A stretch of 64,000 nucleotides of DNA from Shimazuella soli (GTDB lineage Bacteria; Bacillota; Bacilli; Thermoactinomycetales; Thermoactinomycetaceae): positions 1 through 64,000 of the forward strand of contig NZ_JAKWBN010000012.1 of NCBI RefSeq assembly GCF_022511585.1, in the 5' to 3' direction. Numbering within the stretch: the first letter of the stretch is position 1; each line of letters begins with the position of its first letter. Shown piece by piece: positions 1 to 7,939 of the stretch. A program made the translations under genes and the position numbers. The notes under the pieces were generated by a model. That model was not told where the DNA came from. It did not search any database and worked only from the letters and a program-made list of their open reading frames with translations.

Positions 1-37
1 CGTTCGTCCTGAGCCAGGATCAAACTCTCCATGATAG
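1..37 (-). rRNA. rrs: 16S rRNA, 5' end only (cut by window edge)
   Basis: The reverse complement carries the universal 16S 5' block GAGTTTGATCCTGGCTCAG followed by GACGAACG. The gene runs off the left edge, so only about 37 bases are present. The mature 5' end is placed by analogy with B. subtilis 16S, about a dozen bases before GAGTTTGATC; a few bases of error are possible. Confidence 0.95.
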
Positions 38-100
38 AAAAGCTTGATTGCTCATTGCTAGCTTTTAAAAAATTAACAGGTTTGTGATCTCACTCTTCAG

Positions 101-113
101 TTTTCAAGGAACA
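101..113 (-). promoter_or_regulatory. boxA-like antitermination site in the rRNA leader
   Basis: On the minus strand the leader contains TGTTCCTTGAAAACT, close to the boxA-type sequence (TGYTCTTTGAAAA) seen in Bacillus rRNA leaders and spacers. It sits between the rRNA promoter and the 16S start, where Nus-dependent antitermination signals are expected. The role is inferred from position and sequence only. Confidence 0.5.
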
Positions 114-158
114 ACTTCTTTTTGTTGTCTCTCCGCTACTGTCGCGGCGACAAGAAAT

Positions 159-188
159 AATATAGCATGGACAACTTACATAAGTCAA
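159..188 (-). promoter_or_regulatory. Sigma-A promoter of the rRNA operon
   Basis: The minus strand reads TTGACT (183-188), an 18-base spacer, then TATATT (159-164), about 120 bases upstream of the 16S start. Both hexamers are near consensus, and the position fits an rrn P promoter. No second strong rrn promoter is evident before the terminator at 247-276. Confidence 0.75.
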
Positions 189-246
189 CACTTTTTTAAA
201 AAAAGTTTTTCCTAAATCTATCTGTTTTATTCCAATAAAATGTTCT

Positions 247-276
247 GCACCCCATCTACATAGAAAAATGGGGTGC
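247..276 (-). terminator. Rho-independent terminator of the MATE-type gene
   Basis: A perfect 9-bp stem GCACCCCAT / ATGGGGTGC with a 12-base loop lies directly after the stop of the gene ending at 291. On the minus strand it is followed by a T-rich stretch. It separates that gene from the rRNA promoter. Confidence 0.7.
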
Positions 277-290
277 TTGATATTCTACAT

Positions 291-1748
291 TTATTTTTCT
301 TGTAGAAGTTTAACGTCGAACCAGACGATCTTTCCAATCTTCGGCTTAGGAACCCACCTTTGGGTATAGAAAAACCAACCCAGAACGATGAGTTTCATCA
401 GTGTTGCTACTACTTGGAAGGAAGAGACCAACATCAGATTACCGGTTGATCCCCACATATAGAGGGAAATACCCCAAGTCCCATTACTCACAAGGCTACT
501 GATCGAAATGATCTTATTCGAGCCTACAGCCTTTAGGGAGTAAGTCACGATCTGGAGTGCGGTATTAGACATATGGGTAAACACCAAGAACAGGAGCCAC
601 ATCTGTGTCATCTCTACTAGGCTCTTGTCATCGGTAAAGAGCAGTGTTGTCACCCATGGACCAACAAAGTAGGTCACCATAAGCACACTACCACAACATA
701 GCGTGCCTACTAGCAGTACACCTGTTGTGAAAGACCGGATGGACTTGTAATCCTTGTTCCCAAAGTATTCCGAAACAAAGGGAGTGATCACAGGATACAA
801 CCCGGTGAAGAGCGCCAACGGAACGAGAGTAATTTGGTTCGCGATTCGCTGCGATGCCATCACTTCCATTCCATGGTGTTGGAGAACATGCCACAAAGAT
901 GCAATGCACGCTTGGAAACTCAGCTTTTCAAACATCAGCGGCCAAGCTTCTTTGCATGTACCCCACAAGAATCGCCAATCGGGCAAGAGTTTGGATACTC
1001 GACTGGAAAAGCCTTTATGGTAAAGCATTCGAGTGAGGATAACGACTTGTACCACATTCGCCGTGACATTGGCCCACGCCACACCCTTCAAACCGAAATC
1101 GAAAACGTGAACGGCCAGAAATCCGAGTGTAACTTGGGTGAAGAACATGCAAACTGCTGCAACCGTCACACGTTTTGTTTCTTTGAGACCATTGAGCGTA
1201 CTGGCGAGACCATTTGCGATGGAATTGAAGACTACGCACCCCATAATGATTTGAAAATAAGGTGCTCCGTACACAGCCACTGTATGCTCTGCACCACCCC
1301 ATTCCAAAATCTGAATTGGAAACGCAATCGCCAAGCTTCCAACCATCAGACCCAACAACAGGCTAGAGAAGAGAGAGTTATAAGTAATATGTTTTACCAG
1401 TACCTCCCCTCGATTCCCTTTTGCCTTTTCCTTTACTCGTTGGAGATAAGGTGGAAGATTGGCCAATTTGTCACTGGTAGACTGCCCAACCAATCGACCT
1501 GTCACAGCTTTCAAACCATTCTTGTCAATACTGACAAAGAAAAAGTTGATAATGGCAGTTGCTGCCACACCGGAAATTGCTGCTGTCCCCAAGTGCGCAA
1601 GAAACGCCATATTGACGAAGTCACCCAAGACAGTTGACAGACTCGTCAAAAAGGACCACTTCGTCTTGTTCCATACACCTTCGTACGGAGGCTTTCGCCG
1701 ATGCTTCCCATGCTTCGCTTTCCTGTGCTTACTTTGATTCACCTTCAT
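291..1748 (-). CDS. MATE/MOP-superfamily membrane transporter
   Basis: The 485-residue product starts with a strongly basic cytoplasmic tail (about residues 1-25, rich in Lys, Arg and His), followed by about a dozen hydrophobic segments. The spacing is typical of MATE exporters (usually 440-480 residues), which move cationic drugs or metabolites out using Na+ or H+ gradients. A motif near residue 60, AISGVAATAI, resembles the conserved first-half MATE loop. A MOP flippase is the main alternative; substrate cannot be told from sequence. An SD-like GAAGG is very close to the ATG at 1748, so the exact start is not certain. It ends in a terminator just upstream of the rrn operon, where B. subtilis has ygxA instead. 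Confidence 0.75.
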   Translation of the reverse strand: MKVNQSKHRKAKHGKHRRKPPYEGVWNKTKWSFLTSLSTVLGDFVNMAFLAHLGTAAISGVAATAIINFFFVSIDKNGLKAVTGRLVGQSTSDKLANLPPYLQRVKEKAKGNRGEVLVKHITYNSLFSSLLLGLMVGSLAIAFPIQILEWGGAEHTVAVYGAPYFQIIMGCVVFNSIANGLASTLNGLKETKRVTVAAVCMFFTQVTLGFLAVHVFDFGLKGVAWANVTANVVQVVILTRMLYHKGFSSRVSKLLPDWRFLWGTCKEAWPLMFEKLSFQACIASLWHVLQHHGMEVMASQRIANQITLVPLALFTGLYPVITPFVSEYFGNKDYKSIRSFTTGVLLVGTLCCGSVLMVTYFVGPWVTTLLFTDDKSLVEMTQMWLLFLVFTHMSNTALQIVTYSLKAVGSNKIISISSLVSNGTWGISLYMWGSTGNLMLVSSFQVVATLMKLIVLGWFFYTQRWVPKPKIGKIVWFDVKLLQEK

Positions 1749-1860
1749 ACCCTTCGTTGAGAACTATTCTCAGTATACTATAGAAAAGAATCATACGCCT
1801 TATCTTTATGAAATATTTTCTCCTGTGATACAATAAGTCCTTGGAGGGGAGGCTCTTCCA

Positions 1861-2187
1861 GTGTTATTATCAGGCAAACTAAACAAAATACGTACTTTTG
1901 CCCTGCTCCTTATTTTCATCGGAGTAGGTGTTATGTATATTGGCTTTCTAGTTCCAAGTTGGATGGCATTGTTCATTGCTTTTGGAATGATTTTCGTTCT
2001 GGGGAGTGTGGGGATTTACTTTTGGGTTGGAATTTTGTCCACGCAGTCTCTTAGAGTCACCTGTCCAGAATGCGGAAAAGATACAAAAGTCCTTGGTAAG
2101 AGAGATCAATGCATGCATTGCAAAGCAATTTTATCGGTTGATCCAAAAGATGCACCTGAAACAAAAAAAGAAGAGCCACTGTCTTAG
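1861..2187 (+). CDS. ygzB: YgzB family (UPF0295) membrane protein
   Basis: The GTG start at 1861 is set by a strong ribosome binding site, TTGGAGGGGAGG, at about 1840-1851. The 108-residue product has two N-terminal membrane segments (about 13-30 and 35-60). These are followed by a cytoplasmic zinc-ribbon-like part with Cys68-x2-Cys71 and Cys84-x2-Cys87. Length and the [10 protein letters not shown] start match UPF0295/YgzB of Bacillus, whose function is unknown. It converges on perR, and the two stop codons overlap (2184-2187). YgzB also neighbours PerR in B. subtilis, which supports the assignment. Confidence 0.9.
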   Translation: MLLSGKLNKIRTFALLLIFIGVGVMYIGFLVPSWMALFIAFGMIFVLGSVGIYFWVGILSTQSLRVTCPECGKDTKVLGKRDQCMHCKAILSVDPKDAPETKKEEPLS

Positions 2188-2642
2188 GACATGCGCTCTT
2201 CTTTTTTTTCGTGTAATGATTTTTGACAGTTTGGACATCTCCCATAAATTTCAAGGCGATGTGTATTTACTTCATATCCAGTCATCTCACTAGCAGACTT
2301 TTCTACTTCAGATAAGACAGGATAATCAAAGTCAGTAATATGACCGCAGTAATGACAAATGACATGATAGTGGTCATCCATATTCGCATCAAATCTGCTG
2401 GAAGCATCTCCATATGTCAGCTCTCTGACCAAACCAGCTTCACGAAACAATCTTAAATTATTGTACACAGTGGCAACACTCATATTGGGGAAGTTATCAG
2501 ATAAAGATTTATATATTTCATCTGCCGTTGGATGTTGAATACTGGACAATAAATAATTTAAAATGGCATGCCTTTGAGGGGTCATGCGAACTCCCTGTAC
2601 TTTTAAAGTTTCCACTGCCTCCATCAAGCGGCCGTTAGCCAT
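2184..2642 (-). CDS. perR: Peroxide-responsive repressor PerR (Fur family)
   Basis: PerR represses peroxide-defence genes and loses DNA binding when H2O2 oxidises its metal-binding histidines. The 152-residue product keeps every diagnostic residue at the B. subtilis number: His37, Asp85, His91, His93 and Asp104 form the regulatory metal site. Cys96-x2-Cys99 and Cys136-x2-Cys139 form the structural zinc site. The winged-helix part is residues 1-80, with recognition helix around [11 protein letters not shown]. The presence of Asp104 marks PerR rather than Fur. A PerR-box-like sequence lies 18 bases upstream of the start, suggesting autoregulation. The 3' end overlaps ygzB by four bases. Confidence 0.96.
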   Translation of the reverse strand: MANGRLMEAVETLKVQGVRMTPQRHAILNYLLSSIQHPTADEIYKSLSDNFPNMSVATVYNNLRLFREAGLVRELTYGDASSRFDANMDDHYHVICHYCGHITDFDYPVLSEVEKSASEMTGYEVNTHRLEIYGRCPNCQKSLHEKKEERMS

Positions 2643-2659
2643 TTATTTCACCTCATTTA

Positions 2660-2674
2660 CGAAAATAATTCTAA
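2660..2674 (-). promoter_or_regulatory. Candidate PerR box upstream of perR
   Basis: The minus strand reads TTAGAATTATTTTCG. It matches the Per box TTATAATNATTATAA at 11 of 14 defined positions. It lies 18-32 bases before the perR start codon, where an operator would block transcription. Autoregulation of perR is known in B. subtilis; binding here is inferred. Confidence 0.45.
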
Positions 2675-2685
2675 CTTAAGAATAA

Positions 2686-3333
2686 CTACTTACTTATAAC
2701 CTTGTCAATGTTGGCTTGCCCATATTTGCAATAAGGAAGAAGGTCACACATGGAGCATTTCGGCTTCCGAGCCATGCAAAGTCTCCTGCCATGCCAAATT
2801 AATTGATGATGTGTATCCAACCATTTTTTCTTTGGAATTTTTTTCGTTAGTTGTTTTTCCGTTTCAATAGGAGTCTCACTTTTTACTAAAGCCAGCCGGT
2901 TGGACACCCTCTGTACATGTGTATCGACTGCAAGAGCTGGTATCCCAAATGCATTGCTTAAAACAACACTCGCAGTCTTCCTCCCAACTCCTGGTAATTT
3001 CTCTAATGCATCTCGTTCCATCGGAACTTGGCCATTATATTCTTCCACCAAAATACGACAAGTCTGGTGAATGTTTTTGCTCTTATTGCGAAACAAACCT
3101 AACATTCGAATTTCATTTGCTAATTCATCTTCTGTTAATTGAAGCATCGCTTCAGCTGTAGGGTATTTCTCAAACAGACCTTTAGTCACTTTATTCACTT
3201 GTACATCAGTAGATTGTGCAGATAGGATGGTAGCAATAAGCAACTGAAATGGCGTTTTAAATTCGAGTTCACAATGCGCATCTGGGTACATATCTGCTAA
3301 AATATCGAGTATTTTTTTTGCTGAAACTCGCAT
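2686..3333 (-). CDS. nth: Endonuclease III (DNA glycosylase/AP lyase)
   Basis: This enzyme removes oxidised pyrimidines from DNA and nicks the abasic strand. The 215-residue product has the helix-hairpin-helix LPGVGRKTA with catalytic Lys119. The catalytic Asp137 lies in VDTHV, and a C-terminal [4Fe-4S] motif Cys-x6-Cys-x2-Cys-x5-Cys covers about residues 186-202. Length and order are standard. It lies just upstream of perR, separated by about 40 bases, and may be transcribed with it; oxidative-damage repair beside a peroxide regulator is functionally sensible. The second member of this fold in the window, mutY, is at 42798-43871. Confidence 0.95.
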   Translation of the reverse strand: MRVSAKKILDILADMYPDAHCELEFKTPFQLLIATILSAQSTDVQVNKVTKGLFEKYPTAEAMLQLTEDELANEIRMLGLFRNKSKNIHQTCRILVEEYNGQVPMERDALEKLPGVGRKTASVVLSNAFGIPALAVDTHVQRVSNRLALVKSETPIETEKQLTKKIPKKKWLDTHHQLIWHGRRLCMARKPKCSMCDLLPYCKYGQANIDKVISK

Positions 3334-3338
3334 TTCCC

Positions 3339-4121
3339 CTACCTCCTAGCTAACTTAACTGCCTCTACAATTAATTCCTCGCTATTTGCATCAAATGGTG
3401 CACGATAAAAAGAACCATATCGATTTTCTATCTTAAAACCACATACAGCCAGCAAATGACTTAACTCAGCAGGAAAAATATAGCGAAGACGAATTTTTGA
3501 CTTTGTTCGACTGACTGATTTTCCTCGCGAGTTAAAACGTTCGATATATCTTGTTATATTGGCAATCTGATTAAATGTATCGAGTTCTGTAAAATCATAG
3601 ACTTCCATCTCATCATTTCCGCTTGGAAAACTACCTCTAAACGTATACTTTCCTTCCATATCGATCAGCTTTCGCATATGAGGAACAAAAGCATGGAACG
3701 CAAACAATCCACCCTCTTCCAAATGACGGCGAATCGCTTTTAACGCACTAAGTTGATCACGAATATTGATCAATTGCAAAAAAGATCGATCAGGCATAAT
3801 AATCAAAGGAAAGGTCTCTGGAAGCTGGAAATTTGTGATGCTCGATTCCACCCATTTTATCCGATGGGATAAACCAAGATCATCAGATTTCTGCTTTGCG
3901 ACCGCTAATTTCTCTGCGCTAAAATCGACACCAACTACTTCTATTCCTTCTTTGGCAATAGCAATACTCATTCTGCCTGTGCCGCAGCCTAACTCGATTA
4001 CAGGACCACCAGTTTGTTTTGCCAGTTCTACATAGTAATGAATATCTTGATCCATATCAGTCGGATTATTGGCATAGAAATTATAATATTCCGTCATAAT
4101 GGGTTCAGTATGGCTCCCCAT
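3339..4121 (-). CDS. Class I SAM-dependent methyltransferase
   Basis: The 260-residue product has SAM-binding motif I VIELGCGTGR at residues 41-50 and an acidic end of the second strand (GVDFS). A motif IV-like IIMPDRSF lies near residue 107. The fold is a Rossmann-like class I methyltransferase in the cytoplasm; the methyl acceptor cannot be read from sequence. Its stop lies five bases upstream of nth, so the two are probably cotranscribed. The ATG at 4121 is preceded by AGAGGAAGAG. A second ATG eight codons downstream is possible. No defects are seen, unlike the broken methyltransferase at 5367-6115. Confidence 0.8.
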   Translation of the reverse strand: MGSHTEPIMTEYYNFYANNPTDMDQDIHYYVELAKQTGGPVIELGCGTGRMSIAIAKEGIEVVGVDFSAEKLAVAKQKSDDLGLSHRIKWVESSITNFQLPETFPLIIMPDRSFLQLINIRDQLSALKAIRRHLEEGGLFAFHAFVPHMRKLIDMEGKYTFRGSFPSGNDEMEVYDFTELDTFNQIANITRYIERFNSRGKSVSRTKSKIRLRYIFPAELSHLLAVCGFKIENRYGSFYRAPFDANSEELIVEAVKLARR

Positions 4122-4145
4122 CCGTTCTCTTCCTCTCTTTTTTAT

Positions 4146-4613
4146 CTAGCGAAGATTTTCTTTGATAAAAGAAAGTGCCTCTTCCACATGATCTTTCACT
4201 TTCACTTTTCGGTAAATCTTAACTACTTTCCCATCTTTATCAATGATAAAGGTAGATCGTTCAATTCCTACTCCTGTTTTACCAAACATCTTTTTTTCTT
4301 TTAAGACATCATATTGTTTACAGACGGTTTCTTTTGTGTCACTAAGCAGTAAAAATGGCAAGTCATATTTATCAACAAATTTACGATGGGATGCTTCTGA
4401 ATCTCTACTTACTCCAATAATAACAGCATTCAAACTGCTAAATTTGTCATAGGCATCTCGAAAATCACACGCTTCAGTGGTACATCCTGGTGTGTTGTCC
4501 TTTGGATAGAAATATAAAACTACATTCTTCCCACGAAAATCGGACAGAGAGACCTCCGTTCCATTACTGGAGAGCAATGTAAAGTCTGGTGCAATATCAC
4601 CCTCATTGATCAA
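4146..4613 (-). CDS. bcp: Thioredoxin-dependent peroxiredoxin (Bcp/PrxQ type)
   Basis: Bcp reduces H2O2 and organic peroxides with electrons from thioredoxin. I choose the TTG at 4613 because TTGGAGGTG lies seven bases before it, and the family normally begins close to EGDxAPDF. An ATG ten codons upstream exists without a ribosome binding site. With this start the product is 155 residues, with peroxidatic Cys44 in TPGCTTEAC and resolving Cys49 in the one-helix spacing of PrxQ. A further typical block is KVxKIYRKVKVKxH near the C-terminus. The neighbourhood with perR and ygzB repeats that of B. subtilis. Confidence 0.92.
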   Translation of the reverse strand: MINEGDIAPDFTLLSSNGTEVSLSDFRGKNVVLYFYPKDNTPGCTTEACDFRDAYDKFSSLNAVIIGVSRDSEASHRKFVDKYDLPFLLLSDTKETVCKQYDVLKEKKMFGKTGVGIERSTFIIDKDGKVVKIYRKVKVKDHVEEALSFIKENLR

Positions 4614-4754
4614 AGCAAACACCTCCAAAACATGCATCATATTATTTTATCATTTTGACAGAACCTGTGCTATATCTGATAGCATACCCTCTATCCTACA
4701 ATGCATTATGGATTTACTCTAAATCATTTGACGAAAGACTAAAACAGGATTATT

Positions 4755-4773
4755 ATAGATACATATTATCTAT
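4755..4773. promoter_or_regulatory. Inverted repeat upstream of the CMD-family gene
   Basis: A perfect 7-bp inverted repeat ATAGATA / TATCTAT with a 5-base centre lies 38 bases ahead of the ATG at 4812. It is placed where a -10 region or operator would be. The half-site does not match Fur/PerR or other boxes that I know well. Confidence 0.35.
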
Positions 4774-4811
4774 GATATCTATTTTTGAATCCATCACTGG
4801 AGGTGTCTATC

Positions 4812-5255
4812 ATGAAATTGCGTTTGAATCATCGCGAAGTGAATCCACAATTATATGAACTGATGTTACAAATGGAGAAAACGGTGTTAAAGACAGGAAT
4901 TGACCGGACATTGTACGAAATGATCAAGATAAGAGCGTCGCAGATTAATGGCTGTTCCTATTGTGTAGATTCACATTCCAAAGCTTTCCTGGATAGAGGC
5001 GAAGAGATAAATCGCCTTATCCATATTCCGATTTGGAGAGAATCACTATTATTCACGGACAAAGAAAAGGCTGTCCTTGCATTAACGGAAGCTGTTACCA
5101 ACATATCAATCGAAGGAGTACCGGACCAAATATACGAGAACGTAAGAAAACACTTTAATGAAAAAGAATACCTAGATTTGATTCTGGCGATTAATACCAT
5201 CAACTCATGGAATCGCATTGGTATTTCCACCGGAATGTTTCCCAGTTGTATGTAA
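4812..5255 (+). CDS. Carboxymuconolactone decarboxylase/AhpD-family protein
   Basis: The start is the ATG at 4812, preceded by CTGGAGGTG. An upstream in-frame ATG at 4785 lacks a ribosome binding site. The 147-residue product has the AhpD-like redox motif Cys48-x2-Cys51 with His55 (CSYCVDSH) in the core helices. Members act as alkylhydroperoxidase-like disulphide reductases or unknown oxidoreductases. The subgroup with this short CSYC form is often the partner of ECF41 sigma factors. A ruined ECF41 gene lies 3.4 kb away at 8634-9135, so this may be its former target; that is inference. A terminator follows the stop. Confidence 0.85.
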   Translation: MKLRLNHREVNPQLYELMLQMEKTVLKTGIDRTLYEMIKIRASQINGCSYCVDSHSKAFLDRGEEINRLIHIPIWRESLLFTDKEKAVLALTEAVTNISIEGVPDQIYENVRKHFNEKEYLDLILAINTINSWNRIGISTGMFPSCM

Positions 5256-5264
5256 GGTTTAAAA

Positions 5265-5292
5265 AAAGGACCTCTCCGCTCTGAGGTCCTTT
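5265..5292 (+). terminator. Terminator of the CMD-family gene
   Basis: Stem AAAGGACCTC / GAGGTCCTTT (10 bp) with an 8-base loop starts nine bases after the stop codon at 5255. The 3' arm ends in Ts, though the run is short. Confidence 0.75.
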
Positions 5293-5366
5293 CTCATGCA
5301 ATTTAGCATTCATTTGTTTCTAATGGTAATACTTGTTTGGTCTTCGAATTTGAAATGATTAAATTA

Positions 5367-6115
5367 TTATTTTTTTCTTGCTAGAAATAGGGTGACTACT
5401 TGCGACTTATATACTATCCCTCCGTTTTGTTCAATAGCATTCTTGGTACCATCGAACAATTGCTTCCTTACTTTTTCTGGGAGCATTCTGTGATGCGAGT
5501 ATGTGTTTAACAATGAGATATATTCATCTGCATTGTAGGTATCAATCCATTTATATTTTTTTACATGTAAATCTTCAAACAAATTATCCTTCATAATTTT
5601 CTCAGATCTTATAATTATTTCTTCGACTGTTGGTTTTGAATCATCTATACTGGGTGCATATATTTTATAAACTTCTCGTATCAAACAATGGGACATGTTC
5701 AGTCCAAAAAAACGCAATAGAGCCTCGATTACGGAGCAAATCGAATACTTTCCGATATCCGATTTGGGGTTGGATAAAATGAAAAGCTGTTGCAGAAATA
5801 GCTAAATCATAACCAGTATTATCGCTTTGCCAAACTTCAAAAGGTGAATTAATAACTTTAATATTAGGTATGTATAAATTTTTCACGAGTAACATCAGCG
5901 AGCTGACTACTTAGTTCAATACATGTTATATTAACGTACCCTAAATCTACAAATCCAGAAGTAGCTTTACCTGTGCCACAACCAATTTCAAGTATTGAAT
6001 CACTTTGTTTTAACGAGGAGTATTCTAGGATATCGAGGAACAACTGTTTAGGATAATCAGGTCTATATCTGTCATAATCTCTCGCTATGTTGTTAAAAGT
6101 ATATTTGGGTTCCAT
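5367..6115 (-). pseudogene. SAM-dependent methyltransferase broken by two frameshifts
   Basis: Three minus-strand fragments in different frames read as one methyltransferase of about 248 residues. 6115 to about 5870 gives the N-terminus with motif I ILEIGCGTGKA. About 5890 to 5690 gives the middle, with DLAISATAFHFI, and about 5715 to 5367 gives the C-terminus ending QVVTLFLARKK. The first break is near the A-run GAAAAATTT at about 5880, the second between FFWTEHVPLFDT and REVYKIYAPS near 5690. The two junctions restore a continuous family-like protein, so this is a real gene that decayed, or two sequencing indels. It sits between the CMD gene and a transposase. Confidence 0.8.
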
Positions 6116-6135
6116 TGTTACTCCTCCTCGAAAAC

Positions 6136-6164
6136 GCGACAGTGGGGACGGTTCTCATTGTCGC
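6136..6164 (-). repeat. REP-like palindrome, copy 1 (downstream of the RAYT gene)
   Basis: GCGACA / TGTCGC arms (6 bp) enclose, on the minus strand, the core AGAACCGTCCCC. It begins four bases after the transposase stop codon. Orientation is opposite to copies 2 and 3, so copies 1 and 2 flank the transposase as inverted ends. Confidence 0.85.
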
Positions 6165-6168
6165 ACTG

Positions 6169-6948
6169 TTAAGCTCGAAAAACTATATCTTTGCTAATTT
6201 CCAACAGACGGGAGATTTCCCTGACAGAAGCATTAGAATTTGATTTAATCTCTTGTAGGATTGCGTTTCTTCTCCATACATCCTTTGTTACCCTTAAATC
6301 TTCTAGACTGATACTATGCTTCTCTAAGATTTCATTTATTACTTTTTGACTTTCCCCTAATCTCAATTGATTATCATCTTCATAATCCAAATATTTATCC
6401 TGATTTCTACTCTCCGTGAATTCTTTCAACTTCAAAATTGCTTCGGTACGGTTCGCAGAAAAATGATCAAGTATTAAATTGGTATTCATCAAGAGGTCTT
6501 TGTCTGTTTTCCTTTGATAATGCATATAACTACTCCAAAGATATTCTTCTGGAAGTTTGACTAAACCGGCCTTTACTGGATTATTGTGAATATACCTGCA
6601 GCATTCCAGTAAATATTGTTCTGTATCTATACTCTCACTTTTGTACCGATCTTGGAATAGATGTCCCACTCGATTGTATTTTCTATTAAAATAATAGACA
6701 TAACTTACTCCAAGCCGTTTCATGAGACGCTCAATCGTTTCATCTACTTCTTTAATAAGCAAATGAACATGATTGCTCATCAAACAATAGGCACAGAGTT
6801 CATAATTATTAGACTTCTTAAACCTCAATAATGTTTCTAGGTACTGTTTATAATCCTCTTCTTCTTGAAAGATAGACATTCGATCTATCCCTCTAACCAT
6901 GATGTGATAAACTCCTGACTCGCTTTTTTCCCTACGATATCTAGGCAT
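6169..6948 (-). mobile_element. REP-associated tyrosine transposase (RAYT, Y1/TnpA_REP family)
   Basis: The 259-residue product begins MPRYRRE and carries the HUH metal-binding motif His60-Val-His62 (SNHVHLLI). The catalytic Tyr119 lies in the typical block RYIHNNPVKAGLV, followed by LWSSY. These are the marks of the Y1 single-strand nucleases that process REP palindromes. The C-terminal part (about 195-259) has a helix-turn-helix-like stretch. GCGACA-type palindromes lie four bases beyond its stop and 57 bases before its start, in inverted orientation. The reading frame is complete and looks functional. The gene interrupts the conserved bcp-to-hemL neighbourhood and is flanked by decayed genes. 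Confidence 0.9.
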
Positions 6949-7449
6949 ATCCTATCACCTCATAATATATCTTAACACAATTTACCTTTCATAAATAGAA
7001 AACATGCGACAACTAGAACCGTCCCCTTGTCGCACAAAAAGGTTTAAGAGAAATACTCCTAAACCCTTTTGTCAACATCCATATAAGCTATTGTATTCCA
7101 AATGTCGATTAACAAAGTACAACGAGAACTCCAGCTATTAAGACTACCAAACCATACACCCCCTCATCTAGGACTTAGTATGGTACTACATGTAATTATT
7201 TTCCACGAAATATATAAATCACCTTCTTTAATTTAGTAAAAACATGGCTATTTTTACCCAACCCCCGAAAAAGTACATTAAGAATCAACTCCGTAAATTG
7301 GAACGATTCAGGAGTTGTTCCCTAATGCTTACTCTGATGGAATGGTAGGTATTGTTTCTTTTATAGCCTTTGATTGAGTTAATTCTTGAATGATCTCATC
7401 CATGTTAATGAACTCTTGGCTTCTATGAAACTCATATCGATCGCAGAGA
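6949..7449. other. Gene-poor stretch upstream of the RAYT gene
   Basis: The 500 bases hold REP copy 2 (7005-7034) and a hairpin with arms GGTTTA / TAAACC at about 7041-7065. A minus-strand open stretch at about 7335-7475 reads like a protein C-terminus (QHIILCDRYEFH ... IPTIPSE, then stop). That stretch has no start codon with a ribosome binding site and I do not recognise the family. It is most simply a degraded gene end. Confidence 0.4.
7005..7034 (+). repeat. REP-like palindrome, copy 2 (upstream of the RAYT gene)
   Basis: Arms TGCGACA / TGTCGCA (7 bp) enclose the core AGAACCGTCCCC. It shares arms and core with copies 1 and 3. It lies 57 bases before the transposase start. Confidence 0.85.
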
Positions 7450-7737
7450 ATGATATGCTGCCATTGTTATTTTTTAATTATTCAGCCCAACAGTTGCGAT
7501 AATTATATTCACCGCAAGAACCTGTTTCTCATCTTTTCCGCACTCTTCCTGTTGGATGTCAGTGCTGGTGTGTACTTTGGTCTAGTCACTTCCCATTGGC
7601 AAAATGGGGTGTACGCTGGTCTCACAACATTCAACCTCTCCAATTGTGCGTTGATTTCCTTCCGATCCTACCAAGATGGAAAAAGAAACAAGAAGGAAAC
7701 GAGCAGCGCCAAGGATCAAGGTAAAAAGGTGTCATAA
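7450..7737 (+). CDS. Possible small membrane protein or gene remnant, not recognised
   Basis: An open frame of 95 codons includes one clear hydrophobic segment (about 24-44, NLFLIFSALFLLDVSAGVYFG) and a charged Lys-rich tail (about 76-95). The central part, SHWQNGVYAGLTTFN, looks like coding sequence. No ribosome binding site precedes the ATG at 7450, and the first 20 residues are unlike a normal N-terminus. It may be a 5'-truncated remnant. A GC-rich inverted repeat follows the stop. No family could be named. Confidence 0.3.
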   Translation: MICCHCYFLIIQPNSCDNYIHRKNLFLIFSALFLLDVSAGVYFGLVTSHWQNGVYAGLTTFNLSNCALISFRSYQDGKRNKKETSSAKDQGKKVS

Positions 7738-7746
7738 GGGATAACA

Positions 7747-7793
7747 CCGCCCGTGGTGACTGGAGGAATACATACCTACGGTTCCACGGGCGG
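7747..7793. repeat. GC-rich inverted repeat
   Basis: Perfect 10-bp arms CCGCCCGTGG (7747-7756) and CCACGGGCGG (7784-7793) are separated by 27 bases and followed by GCACGCTTTT. It could end transcription from the left, but the long loop and short T tract make that uncertain. It is markedly more GC-rich than its surroundings. Confidence 0.55.
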
Positions 7794-7830
7794 CACGCTT
7801 TTAACTTTGTTGACTCTAATTGAAGAACAT

Positions 7831-7861
7831 GTGCGACACGAGAACCGTCCCCTTGTCGCAC
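7831..7861 (+). repeat. REP-like palindrome, copy 3 (away from the transposase)
   Basis: Arms GTGCGACA / TGTCGCAC (8 bp) enclose AGAACCGTCCCC. Same orientation as copy 2. It lies about 880 bases from the transposase start, downstream of the nitroreductase gene, as a solitary REP would. Confidence 0.85.
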
Positions 7862-7866
7862 GAAAA

Positions 7867-7892
7867 CAAAAAAAGAGTTGCTTGTTAGCAAC
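7867..7892 (-). terminator. Terminator of the nitroreductase gene
   Basis: Stem GTTGCT / AGCAAC with loop of four. On the minus strand it is followed by CTCTTTTTTTG. It lies about 50 bases past the stop at 7940. Confidence 0.7.
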
Positions 7893-7939
7893 CCCCTCTA
7901 AACCACCCATTTGTGATATAGAGAAATATCATCTAAAGT

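Noticed and set aside
834-1637. Plus-strand open frame of 267 codons antisense to the MATE-type gene
   Set aside because: Its translation is rich in His, Cys and Arg with no domain, has no ribosome binding site, and lies fully inside a well-supported membrane protein gene.
2919-3161. Plus-strand open frame of 80 codons inside nth
   Set aside because: Antisense to a complete endonuclease III gene, without ribosome binding site or domain.
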